From Dugong dugon (taxonomy: Eukaryota; Chordata; Mammalia; Sirenia; Dugongidae), in the NCBI GenBank assembly GCA_030035585.1, contig CM057468.1:58648145-58712144 (forward strand): 64,000 nucleotides of DNA. Direction: 5' to 3'. Below are positions 31,510 through 43,227 of the stretch, one piece after another. How positions within the stretch are numbered: position 1 is the stretch's first letter; each line of letters opens with the position of its first letter. The notes under the pieces are model-generated. The model saw only the letters and a program-made list of their open reading frames with translations, had not been told where the DNA came from and searched no databases. A program made the position numbers and the translations under genes.

Positions 31510-34500
31510 GTAGGAATGTGCTTCTTGTTGGTTTCCAGTCACTGCTTAATTGGGAAAGATGCCCTTGCTCTTGGTGCTGAGACTTGTGTGATGAATATAT
31601 TTTGGTATCTGTCCTTCTAGATCTATCATGGTTTACATCTATTTCTTTCTTCAGAGATTTTTCTTCTTTAGTATAGAATGTATATTTATCCCTGTTTTTA
31701 CCATTGTTTTTCAACAGCTTTGGGTCTGAGATTATAATAGCTTTAAATATGCTGTTTCATTTTGCTCTAGGTTGGGGTGATCAACTCATCTGGACTCAGA
31801 CATACGAAGAAGCTTTATACAAATCCAAGACAAGGTAAAGACAAGGGTTTCACAGAACTCTGGGCAAAGCTCTCAAGAGCACCATCTAGTGATATTTAAC
31901 TATACAGGAAATCCTACTCATTAAAAATTATTCAATCTCTTTGTTTCTTAAAGCAACAAACCCTTGATGATTATTCATCACTTGGATGAATGCCCACACA
32001 GTCAAGGTAATTTCTTCTTCAAAATATGATTTTCTTTTATAGGCTTTTAGATTTAGGGGCAAAGTTCAGATCATTCATCTTTGTATCCTTAACACCTACT
32101 CAGTTGAGTAAGAAAGAATATTTTATGTAGTAAAAATGGGTTTATCTTTAACGTCTTTGTTTTTATCATATGCCACATCCAATACATCAGCAAATCCTGT
32201 TTGGCTTTATCTTCAAAATATAGCCTAAATCCGGGGCCAACTAAGTTCCCTACATTTAGAAAAGCCCCACACTTGGTTTAATGGTTTGCTGTCACTACCT
32301 TGAAAATTATTAATAATTTTTGCACAAAGGGCTTACATTTTCATTTTGAACTAGGCCCTGAATATTATGTAGCTGGTCTGGCCCACAATCAACCACTCAC
32401 TATTGCTACTACCCTGGTCCAAGCCAACATCACAGCTCACCTAGAATACTTTAATGGCCACCTAAGTAGTCTCTCTAGTCAGATTCTCCACACGGAACCC
32501 AAAGTAAGGCTGTTAAACATAAATCCAGTCCTATCACTCCTGTGCTCAAGTGGCTTCTCATCACAGGTAAAATTAAATCCAAATTCCCAGCCATAGCCTA
32601 CAATAATAATAATACATAATAATAATCTGGCCCCTGGCTATCCTTCCATTCCTACCACTCTCCCCTTGCTCTCTCCACTCTACCTGGCCTGGCTTTAGTG
32701 CCGTTCCTCCAACATCCAACTTCATTCCCACCTCAGGCCCCCTGCTCTTACAGTTAGTTCCCTCTGCTGAGAGTGACCCAGCCCCTAAATCTCAGAATGG
32801 ATCACTCCCTCACTTAATGTCACCTCCTCAGGGAAGTCTTCCCTGACTTCCTCATAGCTTCTAAGCCCCTCACTTTGTTTTATTTTTCTTCAGAGTACAT
32901 ATCTCCAACCTGACATTGTTACATATTTATTTGCTTACTTGTTTATGGTCTGTCTCCCACACAAGCATTTCAGTTCCATGAGGAAAGCACATTGTTGGTT
33001 TTTGTTTTACACTCTATCCCCAGTGCATAGAACAGTGCCTACCACATAGTAGCCACTCAGTAAATATGGACTGAGAAAAAGTAAGTGGATGAATAAATGA
33101 ATGAGTGAATATAAAAAATCAAAGGTAGTCAATGACATAGGTATTATTTCACTGATCATTTGCTGAAAGGGCAAAGTAGAATACTGTATTAAAATACAGT
33201 TCAACTTAAAATATAACAGAGAACAACAGTTGTCACCAATGATGACATGGTACTCAATGACCACTCATTTCATTATAGCTTTAAAGAAAGTAATTGCTGA
33301 AAATAGAGAAATTCAGAAATTGGCAGAGCAGTTTGTCCTCCTCAATCTAGTGGTAAGTTTACTTTTCACCATCACTGACATTTCTCCATGCCTCGTTATC
33401 TGAAATGGATGATTGAGTTCATCCATTCCTGTATGTCTTAGTCATACTGCATTACTTGGGATCTGTTCCAAATATCCCATCTCATAGATTGGAAAGAGAA
33501 AAGATATTTTATTTTATTTTATTCATAATCTACCTTGCATGTCTATGTTTTTATTTAGTAATTAGTCATTTTAGGTTGCCTGAGAAATATTCCCCTGTGA
33601 TCAGGCTTTTCTCTATTGCTATAATAATTGAAAGGTTTTATATTTTGCAAATTACTGCACATACACAAAAGCCTTTGCCCCTCCTACAGTCCTGGCTGCT
33701 CCAAACCCATTCTTTTTCCTTGTCTCCTCTCTCCAAAGAAGAGGCAGCTCTCTGGCTGTCCACATATAACCATAACTGATTTGTAAGCTTTTTTTCTTTG
33801 CAAGCATTTTTTTTTACTCAATATAAAAACAGGCTCTATAAAATTCAACTCTACTTAATCTTATGTTTTCTTTTTCCTTCTCTCCCTCCCTCCCTTCCTC
33901 TGTTTCTGTCTCTTCCTCTTCACAGGTTGGCCGTTCTTCCTCACCTCCCTTCCACAGGCTCCTCTTCCTCTTTCCTTCCTTTAATGTTAGTGACTTGGTG
34001 AACCTGTCCTTGATGTACTTCTCTTTTTATAATTTATATTCTCTCTGGACAGCTTTAGGTACACCCACCGTTAATCAATAACTACACACTGATAACTCCC
34101 ACATCTTCCCCAAACACTCAACAACATTTAATCTATGGGTCCAACCATGTTCCAGATATCACATAATTAGCTTAAACTCAACACGTTCAGCACTAAATGT
34201 ATCATCTCACTCTGTGCTTGTCAAATGGCTCTTCTTTCTCTATTCCCTGTCTCACCAAAAGTGGCCCTCTTCTAGATTAACCAAAAAAAAAAACAAACCC
34301 ATGGCCACTGAGTCGATTCTGACTCATAGCGACCCTATAGGACAGAGTAGAACCACCCCATAGGGTTTCCAAAGAGCGGCTGGTGGATTCAAACTGCTGA
34401 CCTTTTGGTTAGCAGTCAAGCTCTTAACCACTGTGCCACCAGGGCTCCAATTAGACTCTCCTATTCACCTCCAATGGCCAATCAGTCAAGAAGCCCTGTG

Positions 34501-37500
34501 TGTCTAACTTCTAAATATTCCTGTTATTGGTCACTTCCTTATAAACTCAGGACCACTATTTTACTGTGAGACATCTTCACTTTTGCCTAGTTTACTGCAA
34601 TATTACTAAATGGCTCCTTGTCTACAAGATATTCCCCATATAAACCTCACATGGCTGTCAGGGTAATTACTGAAAAGGCCAAGTTGAAATCACTCTACCT
34701 GTTCTGATATCCCTTTGGGGGCTCTGTTTCTGAACAAATGAAAACACTGTGGCATGGAGTGCAAGGCCATTCATGAGCTGGCCCCTGAAGCAGCTCTCTA
34801 GTATCTTCTCTCACCACTGCCCTCATACATCCCTTGTGCCTCAGTTTTTCCTAAGCACTTGGTCCTACAAGAAAGTGCCATGCCTCTCCCTCTCCATGCC
34901 TAATGGCATGCTCTTCCCCTGCCTGGAGTAGCCTTCTCCCTTTCCACATGACTGATCCCTATTGATTTTTTTATCGATTCCTCTTTACCTTCTTCAGAAA
35001 TTCCTACTAGAACCTACAGACCGGGTCAAATGCCCTGTTCTGTGTGCCCACTGCACCTGCATATCCTCTATTATAACATTTCACCCACAGATCCTTAGCA
35101 TTAGTTTTCCTGCCTGTATCTTCAAATAGACTGCGCATTCATTAAAAATAAGCACTGCAACTTGCTAAGTTTTTAAAATGCTAATGAAGAACTGACAAAT
35201 GGATAGATGAACGCTCAAGATAACCCTATTATCGTAATTTCTCCAAAACTGACTTCTCCTTTTTTCATTAATCTATCTCATCCCAAGGAGCCCTGGTGGC
35301 ACAGTGGTTAAGCACTCGACTGCTAACCAGAAGGTTGGTGGTTTTAACCCACCAACTGCTCTGTGGAAGAAAGATGTGGTAGTCTGCTTCCATAAAGATT
35401 TACAGCCTTGGAAACGCTATGGGGCAGTTCTACTCTGTCCTATAGGCTCGTTATGAGTTGGAATTGAATCAGTGGTAGTGGGTTCGCGTTTGGATATCTC
35501 ATTCCTACCTCATCCAAGAGTCCGCTCCAAACACTATAAACCAAAACTCATTGCCATCAATTCCTACTCATAGCAATCCTATAGAACAGAGCAGTACTGT
35601 CTTCCAGGGTTTCCAAGGCTGTAATCTTTACGGGAACAGACTGCCACATCTTTCTCCCACAGAGCGGCTGGTAGGTTTGAACTGCCAACCTTTTGATTAG
35701 CAGTCTATCACTTAACCACTGCGCCACCAGGGCTCCTTCCAAACACTGTAAAACCCATTGCCAATGAGTAGATACTGATTCATAGCAACTTATAGATCAG
35801 AGTAGAACTACCCCATAGGGTTTCCAAGGAGCAGCTAGTGGATTCAAACTGTCAACCTTTTGGTTAGCAGCCGTAGGTCTTAACCACTGTGCAACCAGGG
35901 CTCCCTGTCCAAACACTATAGCTTCTTCCATATTCTCCCTTCTTGAACTTTTTGTTCTTTATCACATACATCCAGTTGTTTACCTCATATTCTGCTTCAC
36001 ATTCGCCTCTATTTTATTTCATACATGTAACCTGTCTCTTCATCTATATTATAAATTCTTTGTGAAAGAGATGTGTCTTAAGGTATCTTATGGTGCCTGG
36101 CCCAGCATTAGATACTTTTTTTTTTTTTTTGGATTAACAAGTTTGACAATAACTAAAGAGCAAACAAACTAAAAGCTAATTTTTTATTTTTTATTTTTTT
36201 TTAATCTAGTATGAAACAACTGACAAGCACCTTTCCCCTGATGGCCAGTATGTCCCCAGGATTCTGTTTGTTGGTAAGTGCAAGTGACAATGAGATGAAA
36301 CACATCCTAAAGATACACAAGAGCTGCCTTATCGCTTCCTCTGTCCTGCCCCCGCCCCCCGCCACACCTTGGCCAATGTAACTACTAAGCTGAAGCAAGG
36401 GGTATAACATTTCTCTAAATTTCACAACATATTTTCACTCTTCTATTTCCATGGATGACATTTTCTTCTCATCTGCTAATTCTGATTTTTCAATTTCTGC
36501 CACAAATACATTTAAGAAGGAAGAACCCTGTTAACTCTTTAAATGTATTATATTCCTAATCACATCAGGCCTGTAAGTATTTACTTTTAATCAAGCAAAG
36601 TTTCAACTTATATGCCGGAATTTCTTCCTAACATTTTTGATAAGTATTTTTAGGAAAGTTAGGAATATGAGCTGGGAGGAAAAAGAAAAATCAAAGGAGC
36701 CATGCTCCTGCCAGCCTCTGGTACTTTCCATATGCTGTTCCTTTTACAGGAAAGCTGTTCCTGTTTTTCTCCCCACCTCCAAGTCACGTAGTTAACTCCT
36801 CAGTCATCACTGTCATTCACTGACCCCGTCAAATCCCCACTATATGCTCTTACAGCCCCATGTTCTCTCATTGTTAGCACTTTCCTCACTTATAATTTTG
36901 CATTTATTGAGTAATTAATAAATACTTGAAATTTATTTATATTCCATGGGAATATAAGGCCAGGGACCATATCTCTTCTGCTCACCATCATATTCCCATC
37001 ATGGTCCTGTGGTAGGTAGCCTCTCTGTATATATTTGTTGAATGACTGAATGAATGGATCGAAGTTGGCTTCAATAAAATCATACTGATATAAGGACAAT
37101 CAATAATTTAATCTATCACATAGCAGAACTCTAGTCAAGTAGTTCACCTATATAATTCATCGAAGTTTAAATTAAATGTATAACATAAGAAAAAAAAGTG
37201 AAAGGGGAAAAAAGGAAGAAGTCTGAACTAAAGCACTAATTTTAGAGACTAATTTATATCTGTCAGGATTTAGAACATTTAACCAGTAACCAGGTGACAT
37301 TGAGTTGATTCCAACTCATGGCAGCTGCATGTGTGTCAGAGTAGAACTGCACTTCATAGGGGTTTCAGTAGCTGATTTAGATCTCCAAGCCTTTCTTCCA
37401 AGGTGCCTCTGGGTGGACTTGAACCTCCAACCTTTTGTTAGCAGCTGAGCACGTTAACCATTTGCACCACCTAGGGACTCCTTTTAGAGATCATCTGGTT

Positions 37501-40500
37501 GCACCCAGTGCAGGAATTGTTTTTACAGTATCCCTGTCAGAGACCATTTTAATCCACATTCCATACCTTCAGTCATAAGAACCAACTCTGAGGCAGCTTG
37601 CTGTAACTTAGTTCTCCATTCTGGTTGCACTAGAATTAGTGCATTAGAATCACCACCGGGGCCACACCTCGAATCAAATTACATCAGAATCTTGGAGGAA
37701 GAGGGGGAGAGGAGCCAAGATTCAGTAATTTTTAAAGCCTCTCCAGGTGATTCCAATGTATAGCTAGGGCTGTGAACCACTGGTCGGGTGTTAAAAAGTC
37801 CTTCTTGTGTTGATTCATTACAAAGGATTAGACCATGTCTTTGTATCCTCTGCACCAACAGAAATATGGTAGGCCTTTAAGTTTTAAGTATTCGTTGAAC
37901 AAATGAACGTCTGCTTATTGCAATGTATAATCTCTTGGTCCTCATCCAGCCTTCTGAAAAAACACCCCAAAGTACCAGCAGTAGACTTTGCATACTTGCA
38001 GATGGTTCTCACAGCCTTCTTCATCTTGTTTCCAGGACATATGTCTTAGGCTCCTTCAATCATCTCTCGCAAAAGCAATTTTTAGACTCTCCACAATCTG
38101 ATACCTCCCCTTTAAATGCACCTTATTTTTAAAATACCTTTTTTTCTTATTAATCCGACAATTTAAACATAAAATACGAAAAAATAGATTTAAAACTAGA
38201 TAAATATATGTAAATGTAAGCGAAGACTCTTAAGTCTCTATTTTTAAAATGTAGCCAGTTAACAATCAAGTAAAAAATAGAGAGGGACACTACATTCTTA
38301 TTTGATCTTTGCTATTCTTAAGGGCTTGCATTCTTCTAGTCATTAAAAAACCTTTTGTTTTGAAAAGTGGCATTGGATGTGTGTTCCTAATCATCTAGGT
38401 TGCTTTCAACTACAACGTAATCACTTTAAGAGTTTAGAGATTGCTAAGATTTTCACGAAAAAACCAACCAACCCTCCCCACCCCAAATACATATTATTCT
38501 GTTGTCAGATTGCTGTAGATGACAGCAGGGTTCATAACATTTTCCACAAATAGCACTGTGCAGCTGTTGAATGTTCTTGGCCTGCTTTAGCTACTGGCTT
38601 CGGAGGCAGGGGAGCAGAGAGGATGGAGTAGAACTTGAGGGGATGGGGAACCCAGTGTTCCTCTCACAGGACTAGGGTATGTAGTCTTAGGGGGCTACTC
38701 AGAAACAAAGCGCTCCATTTCCTTTTGCATTTTCTTGGCAGACCCATCCCTGACAGTTAGAGCCGACATCACTGGAAGATACTCAAATCGTCTCTATGCT
38801 TATGAGCCTTCAGATGTAGCACTCTGTAAGTTTACCTCCTTTCAACATTTCTACTGCTGTAGTAATGGGATTAGAGGCCACATGTGGAGGTTAGAAAAAG
38901 CTCTGCTCTGGGACACCAGAGAATCAATCAGTTTGACTCTAAGTAGCCTGTGTCCTTGGGCAAATCACACTCATTCTCCATCTTTTTTACCTCAACTGGA
39001 GATGAATTATTTAGATTAGGTATCTTCTTCTTTAAGAGAATTCTATGACCTTACATAAACATTAACTGCTTTTCAAGCTTTCTCCTAGGCACCAAAAAAA
39101 AAAAAAAAAAAAACCAAACCTGTTGCCATCGAGTCGATTCCAACTCCTAGTGACCCTATAGGACAGAGTAGAACTGCCCCATAAGGTTTCCAAGGAGCCG
39201 CTGGTGGATTCAAACTGCTGACCTTTTGGTTAGCAGCTGAGCTCTTAACCACTGTACCACCAGGGATCCAACATAGAATTCCTTCTACCAAAAAATTGAG
39301 TCCAATAGCTGCAGTAATCTATATGCTATTTTTTCCCCAAATAACAAAAGTGAAATAACTTAGTCCAGCTTGTTGAAGTTGAATTCAAGTTTAATTTTCA
39401 AAATCAATAGGAAAGAAGGATCTACTTGCTCACTCACTTTCCCTGACACAGGCATCCCAAACCCACTGCCATCAAGTCAATTCCAACTCAGTAGAGACAG
39501 AGTAGAACTGCCCCCCGCATAGGTTTCCAAGGCTGTAAATCTTTACGGAAGCAGACTGCCACACCTTTCTTCCATGGTGTGGCTGGTGAGTTTGAACTGC
39601 TGACCTTTCAGTTATCAGCCAAGCGCTTAACTACTGGAGAAAAAGCTGGAGACTTAAGGCAGACAAGGTACCCAAAAGTAACATCTGATTACTCCTCCTG
39701 GAAAGAAAATTAGGTTTCATCCTAGGGAGCAATTCAGATCAGTTAGTGGCTGCCTAGAACTGTGCTTTCTAATATGGTAGCCATTAATCATGTGGCTATC
39801 TAGATTTAAATTAATTAAAGTTAAAAAATGTAGCTCCTCAGTCACACTAGCCACATTTCCAGTGCTTCCAAGCACAGACACTGATTATTCCATCATCCCA
39901 GAAATTTTTGTTCAGCAGCACAGACCTAGAACATTGCGTTGGGAAGGATTGTGAGGTTGCGTCTGGGCAGCAGAAAGATTATCATTGTCCATTAGCAATG
40001 TCTACAAGAGGTACTGGGAGGATTAGGGTAGCACATTTTAAGTATTTGCCATTCTTTTAGATGGTAGCAAATGTCTTAATAAGACTTTGGACTCCTTAAA
40101 GTCATATCTTGCACAGGTACTATCATAGTGTCTTGTAGAATAAACTAATAAATATTATAGAAGGAATGAATAAGCAGGTGCTCAGTGCCTTTCCATCACA
40201 TGGACATCTTATTTTAATAATCATTTTCATGACTTACTACAGACAGAATAGTGAGCTAGTAAAGTCTGGCCTCTGGAGCAATAGCTCCACCATTTGTTAG
40301 CTGTGTTATCTAGAGCAAGCTACTCAACTTCTCTGGGCTTGTTTCATCATCTATAACATGAAGTACTAATAGTTCTGGGATGATTACGTGAATTCGTATG
40401 TGTAAAGCACTTGGTTTGCTATTGTTTATAACTTATGTTCCACCTACTTCCAAAATAAGTTGTAGTAGCTACAAACACCTATTTCTTACAAATATGATTT

Positions 40501-40854
40501 AAAATTTACTTCTGAAGTAGCCAAAACTATTTTCTGCCAGTGGAATTTATAAAGGGACTATTCTGGAGTTGGAGGGTGGAGAAAATTTGGAAAGGGATGA
40601 ATATGGTAAAGAGACTTGAATGCAACAAAAGCTATTTTGCATAATTTTAGGGAAAATTTTGATAATAAAGTTATTAACTGTTCATCCTAAGAAGAAAACA
40701 GCGCCTCACTAAGCAGTGAATAGAGTACCCAAGTTTGGGGATTGACTGACTCTATCAGTATAACCACTGGTGGCATCTTGACTCTTAACTTTTTCCCATA
40801 TTAGTGCTTGACAACATGAGGAAAGCTCTCAAGTTGCTGAAGACTGAATTGTGA
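31371..40854 (+). CDS. AGR2: AGR2, anterior gradient 2 (whole coding span, 7 coding exons)
   Basis: The joined coding parts are 31371-31509, 31771-31834, 31954-32006, 33279-33352, 36210-36273, 38742-38825 and 40805-40854: 528 nt, 175 residues, the human length. AGR2 is a protein-disulfide-isomerase relative of the endoplasmic reticulum that helps mucins fold in secretory epithelium. Seen: a signal peptide (residues 1-20, [20 protein letters not shown]), the thioredoxin-fold motif CPHS with the single Cys at 81, the dimer segment EALYK at 60-64, His117, and a C-terminal KTEL retention signal. All introns have GT-AG ends and phases agree across every junction. The ATG lies seven bases after its acceptor, so a non-coding first exon is expected. 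Nothing is broken. TSPAN13 lies tail to tail downstream. Confidence 0.98.
31771..31834 (+). CDS. AGR2: AGR2 exon 3, residues 47-68
   Basis: 64 nt between TGCTCTAG and GTAAAG. Encodes [20 protein letters not shown], which includes the dimer contact region. Confidence 0.96.
31954..32006 (+). CDS. AGR2: AGR2 exon 4, residues 68-86, CXXS site
   Basis: 53 nt between CTTAAAG and GTAATT. Encodes [21 protein letters not shown] replaces the CXXC of catalytic PDIs, so only one thiol (C81) is available. Confidence 0.96.
32330..33115 (+). mobile_element. L2-like LINE 3' end in AGR2 intron
   Basis: Resembles L2 from GGTCTGGCCCACAATCAACC to the 3' end with TTTCAGTTCCATGAGGAAAG, CAGTGCATAGAACAGTGCC and the ATGAATGAGTGAAT terminus. 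Open frames within it are incidental. Confidence 0.55.
33279..33352 (+). CDS. AGR2: AGR2 exon 5, residues 86-110
   Basis: 74 nt between ATTATAG and GTAAGT. Helical segment [17 protein letters not shown] followed by the strand FVLLNLV. Confidence 0.96.
33362..34270. other. Non-coding intron stretch
   Basis: No gene. A C/T-rich patch lies at 33862-33930. Confidence 0.4.
34281..34449 (-). mobile_element. AfroSINE
   Basis: A-rich tail, then CCATGGCCACTGAGTCGATT, ACCTTTTGGTTAGCAGTCAA and GTGCCACCAGGGCTCC. Well conserved, so relatively young. Confidence 0.9.
34570..35150 (+). mobile_element. L2-like LINE fragment
   Basis: The order of short C/T-rich motifs (AAGGCCATTCATGAGCTGGC, then the CCTCCATGCC-type and GCACTGCAA parts) resembles L2. 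Old and diverged. Confidence 0.45.
35286..35491 (+). mobile_element. AfroSINE, long form
   Basis: AGGAGCCCTGGTGGCACAGT, GGTTAAGCACTCGACTGC, the middle AAGATGTGGTAGTCTGCTTC part and a GTTATGAGTTGGAATTGAAT tail. Flanks ATCTCATCC and ATCTCATTCC are the likely target duplication. Confidence 0.9.
35541..35737 (-). mobile_element. AfroSINE, first of a head-to-tail pair
   Basis: Long-form SINE in reverse (ACTCATTGCCATCAATTCCT through CGCCACCAGGGCTCC). Flanked by TCCAAACACTATAAA at 35526-35540 and TCCAAACACTGTAAA at 35738-35752. Confidence 0.9.
35753..35907 (-). mobile_element. AfroSINE, second of a head-to-tail pair
   Basis: Short-form SINE in reverse (CCATTGCCAATGAGTAGATA through CAACCAGGGCTCCC). 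Shares the junction copy of the flanking repeat and has another copy, TCCAAACACTATA, at 35908-35920. Confidence 0.9.
35930..36115 (+). mobile_element. L2-like LINE 3' fragment
   Basis: Ends with TATGGTGCCTGGCCCAGCAT, near the usual L2 3' terminus. Confidence 0.4.
36210..36273 (+). CDS. AGR2: AGR2 exon 6, residues 111-132
   Basis: 64 nt between TTAATCTAG and GTAAGT. Encodes [20 protein letters not shown] plus V and part of D; the cis-proline region VP of the thioredoxin fold is here. Confidence 0.96.
36280..36834. other. Non-coding intron stretch
   Basis: Nothing recognisable apart from a C-run at 36350-36361. Confidence 0.4.
36835..37060 (+). mobile_element. L2-like LINE 3' fragment
   Basis: Contains GGCCAGGGACCATATCTCTT, ATCATGGTCCTGTGGTAGG and the TTTGTTGAATGACTGAATGA end. 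Confidence 0.5.
37283..37481 (-). mobile_element. AfroSINE, diverged long form
   Basis: AACCAGGTGACATTGAGTTG, CAGTAGCTGATTTAGATCTC, GAACCTCCAACCTTTTG and CACCTAGGGACTCC. Divergence suggests an older subfamily. Confidence 0.82.
37482..38741. other. Non-coding intron stretch
   Basis: No gene or clear repeat. Mostly unique sequence with an AT-rich core at 38130-38300. Confidence 0.4.
38742..38825 (+). CDS. AGR2: AGR2 exon 7, residues 132-160
   Basis: 84 nt between CTTGGCAG and GTAAGT. Encodes [20 protein letters not shown] and the following EPSDVAL. Confidence 0.96.
38855..39018 (+). mobile_element. MIR-like SINE
   Basis: Resembles a MIR core with TGTCCTTGGGCAAATCACAC followed by a CCTCAACTGGAGATGAA end. 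Confidence 0.5.
39091..39270 (-). mobile_element. AfroSINE with long A-tail
   Basis: A20-like tail at 39093-39112, then CTGTTGCCATCGAGTCGATT, ACCTTTTGGTTAGCAGCTGA and GTACCACCAGGGATCC. Well-kept tail suggests a young copy. Confidence 0.92.
39453..39639 (-). mobile_element. AfroSINE, long form
   Basis: ACCCACTGCCATCAAGTCAA, CCAAGGCTGTAAATCTTTAC, GTTTGAACTGCTGACC and CAGCCAAGCGCTTAAC; the 5' end of the SINE is lost. Confidence 0.85.
39640..40804. other. Last AGR2 intron, mostly unremarkable
   Basis: A MIR-like copy covers about 40245-40420 (CTTCTCTGGGCTTGTTTCAT, with GTAAAGCACTTGG near its end). The rest shows nothing. Confidence 0.45.
40805..40854 (+). CDS. AGR2: AGR2 exon 8 (last), residues 160-175
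   Basis: 50 nt after the acceptor CATATTAG. Encodes [15 protein letters not shown] and the TGA stop; KTEL is the ER retention signal. Confidence 0.97.
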
Positions 40855-41095
40855 AGAAAATAAAAATCTGCAAGCTCTTCCCACCATATTAGGCCTTAAG
40901 ATCTGGAAACCAGAGATTTTGAAGACTTTGGAGAATGCAGAAGCACTGGTTACATCCAGATTATAGTTTAATGTTATGACAGCTATTTTATTGTTTTTTT
41001 TTTTTTAAGTTTGGTTTCAAGTATACATGTATGAAAACAACATTACATACTACAATAATGAATCATAATTTAATAAAAAAAAAAATCCTTTTGGG
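40855..41095 (+). other. AGR2: AGR2 3' UTR
   Basis: Follows the TGA and resembles the human AGR2 3' UTR in segments such as GGTTTCAAGTATACATGTAT. The most likely poly(A) signal is AATAAA at 41072-41077, followed by a GT-rich part (TTTTGGGGGTGTTT). An AATAAA also lies immediately after the stop (40859-40864) but is unlikely to be used. Confidence 0.75.
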
Positions 41096-42336
41096 GGTGT
41101 TTACCATGAGGTTTTTCTTTTTTTCACCAAATAAGACTATTGGGCACATAAAAGATGCTCAAGGAAGGGATAAGACAAAATTTATTCCGTGAAGATCAAA
41201 GACAAAGTTGACATCTTACTACACTGCAGGTTTTCACTGGGTCACTAAAAGTAGACAAGCAAAAAAAAAAAAAAAAGACACGAGCTTAATCAACAGAAGT
41301 ATCAAATAGCATATGCTTTAGTATGAAAAAGTATGGTAGAAAGGCATGACGAGAAAACCAAGTACCTACTTGGAGACAATCCTTCTCCACCCTGGCCAGG
41401 AACTCGAATATATACACTTTACTTAATCAGTAATTCAATTTTAGTCAGATTTTACCCAACAAAGCACTTAATGCTTTCAGGGAAAGCCTCTGGCTGGTAG
41501 CCTCCTACTTCAGTAGACTGAGCAACAATGGAAATGTCATCGAAGTACATACACCTCCACCCAAAATACACCCTTAAGAAATCCTGAGAATTAGCCGTAT
41601 AATAGTTGTGGTCTCTCGAGGTTCTACATAGGAACATGGAATAAGTTTAGCTTGAACTGGAAACAGCAAGGGTCTCAATGTTTCCATCTTCTTTGCCAAA
41701 ATGTGACTGGCTCAGAGAGAGGCAGTGACACCACGTTGGTAGGACAGAAATCAAAGGTTACTACTTATGTTTGGAAAAGTTGTGAGAGTATGGCATAAAG
41801 CAGGCTTTAGCTACTTTTAACTATACATTCTGCCTAACAAAAAAGACCTGTGTATTTACTTCTTCACTACTTATTTAACCTCATACTCACTGTTATATGA
41901 AATTCCTTTATTGCCCAGTCTCCACTGACTTCTTTGGCCCCTGAAGAGTAGTGGTGTCTATACATAACGCTTTGCATATTGCTCATCTTTTGTCTTGATT
42001 AACTTCTTTGAATAGATCTTTTCTGAATAGATCCTTTGGCATTATGGTTCCAGGAAAGATAATGTATCTTAAATACTTCTATGTTTCTCACAGTGACCGT
42101 CAAAGAGCTATGCATCAGTAGTAGATGCTGAGCATATGTCGTTGACTGAGTGACATACAAATCCTCAGCAAAAGTATCACCAGCGGGAATCAGCTCCTTT
42201 CTCATAAGGAGATAACCTGTAACTGCTGAAAAAGGTAAAACACTACACTTAGAAAGCTTTCCGAGGGTTTATGGAAGGAAAAATGAGGCTTCGTTTCTGT
42301 AAGCAAATATTTTAAATGACAACAAAGTGATTCAAG
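41096..42336. other. Region between AGR2 and TSPAN13, no proven gene
   Basis: The minus strand holds two open stretches, 41999-42205 (68 codons) and 41452-41637 (61 codons), with protein-like composition. An intronless gene relic is possible but I recognise no family. An A16 tract lies at about 41261-41276. Confidence 0.3.
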
Positions 42337-42338
42337 TA

Positions 42339-42603
42339 CAGGCAATGCCCGGGTTACAAGCAACTGACTTTAATGTTATGTAGATTTGCCCTCACTTTGA
42401 AATGAGTGAACCAACCCCCTACTCACAACAAATTCTTCATCACAATCACCCTCACTTGCTGCTACCTGCAGCTTTTAAATCATGGAAAAGACTTTGAGCC
42501 TTTTCTTGCACTACAGTAAGGCTAAATAAGAATCATATGCACCTGTTCCTACTTACCTACAAATTCAACTTAAAGAATCTCATTCATAACCCAGGGACTG
42601 CCT
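42339..42603. mobile_element. pogo/Tigger-like MITE, 265 bp
   Basis: Ends are inverted repeats: CAGGCAATGCCCGGGTTACA at the left, and the right end reverse-complemented is AGGCAGTCCCTGGGTTATGA. Both ends are flanked by TA (42337-42338, 42604-42605). No transposase is encoded. Confidence 0.75.
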
Positions 42604-42605
42604 TA

Positions 42606-43227
42606 CAGCAAAATAATGTTTATTTTTTCACACGATTCATGTGAAAAAGAGTGCTAAGTCCTTAAAATGTATTAAATGACAAAATGTTATTTGAACAACA
42701 CATATAAATAAATCTTTGGGGAAATCAAATGTCAGATTTGCAGGAAAATGACTTTCCCCACAGAAGAGTGTTAAAGCAACACAGAGCAAGAGTCATAGAA
42801 GACATTGATTGACTTTGACCCAGTCTCCTCTACTTCTGAGAATTTATTCTAAGGAAATCATTCAACAGAAAGAGTTCTGTATGGCAACATTTAAATGTAC
42901 AAAAAATTGGCGGTTTCCAAATATAATGGTTACATAACAAAAAGCACAATATGTTGTCAACACAGTAGTAGTGATTATGGAGAAACATAAAAAGTCTAAG
43001 TGAAAACAAACGCATGCTATGGTTGCAACTTTAAGGAATGTGGAAATATGCAGGTTAGAAATAGAACTAAATATGCAAACATATAAACGGTTGTTTTAAG
43101 AATATTAGCAATGCCTGTTCCACAAAATCCCGCCATCTCACAATCTTTCATTAGTTGTGTTTAAATAAATTGCAAGTGAAAACATTCCTTGACTTACTAC
43201 AGAAAAGCGGAGGAGTATTATAAGACT
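42606..43227. other. Non-coding stretch
   Basis: AT-rich; nothing recognised. Confidence 0.4.

Noticed and set aside
35526-35920. CRISPR-like repeat-spacer pattern
   Set aside because: Three short direct repeats separated by 155-200 bp are target duplications around SINEs; this is a mammalian genome.
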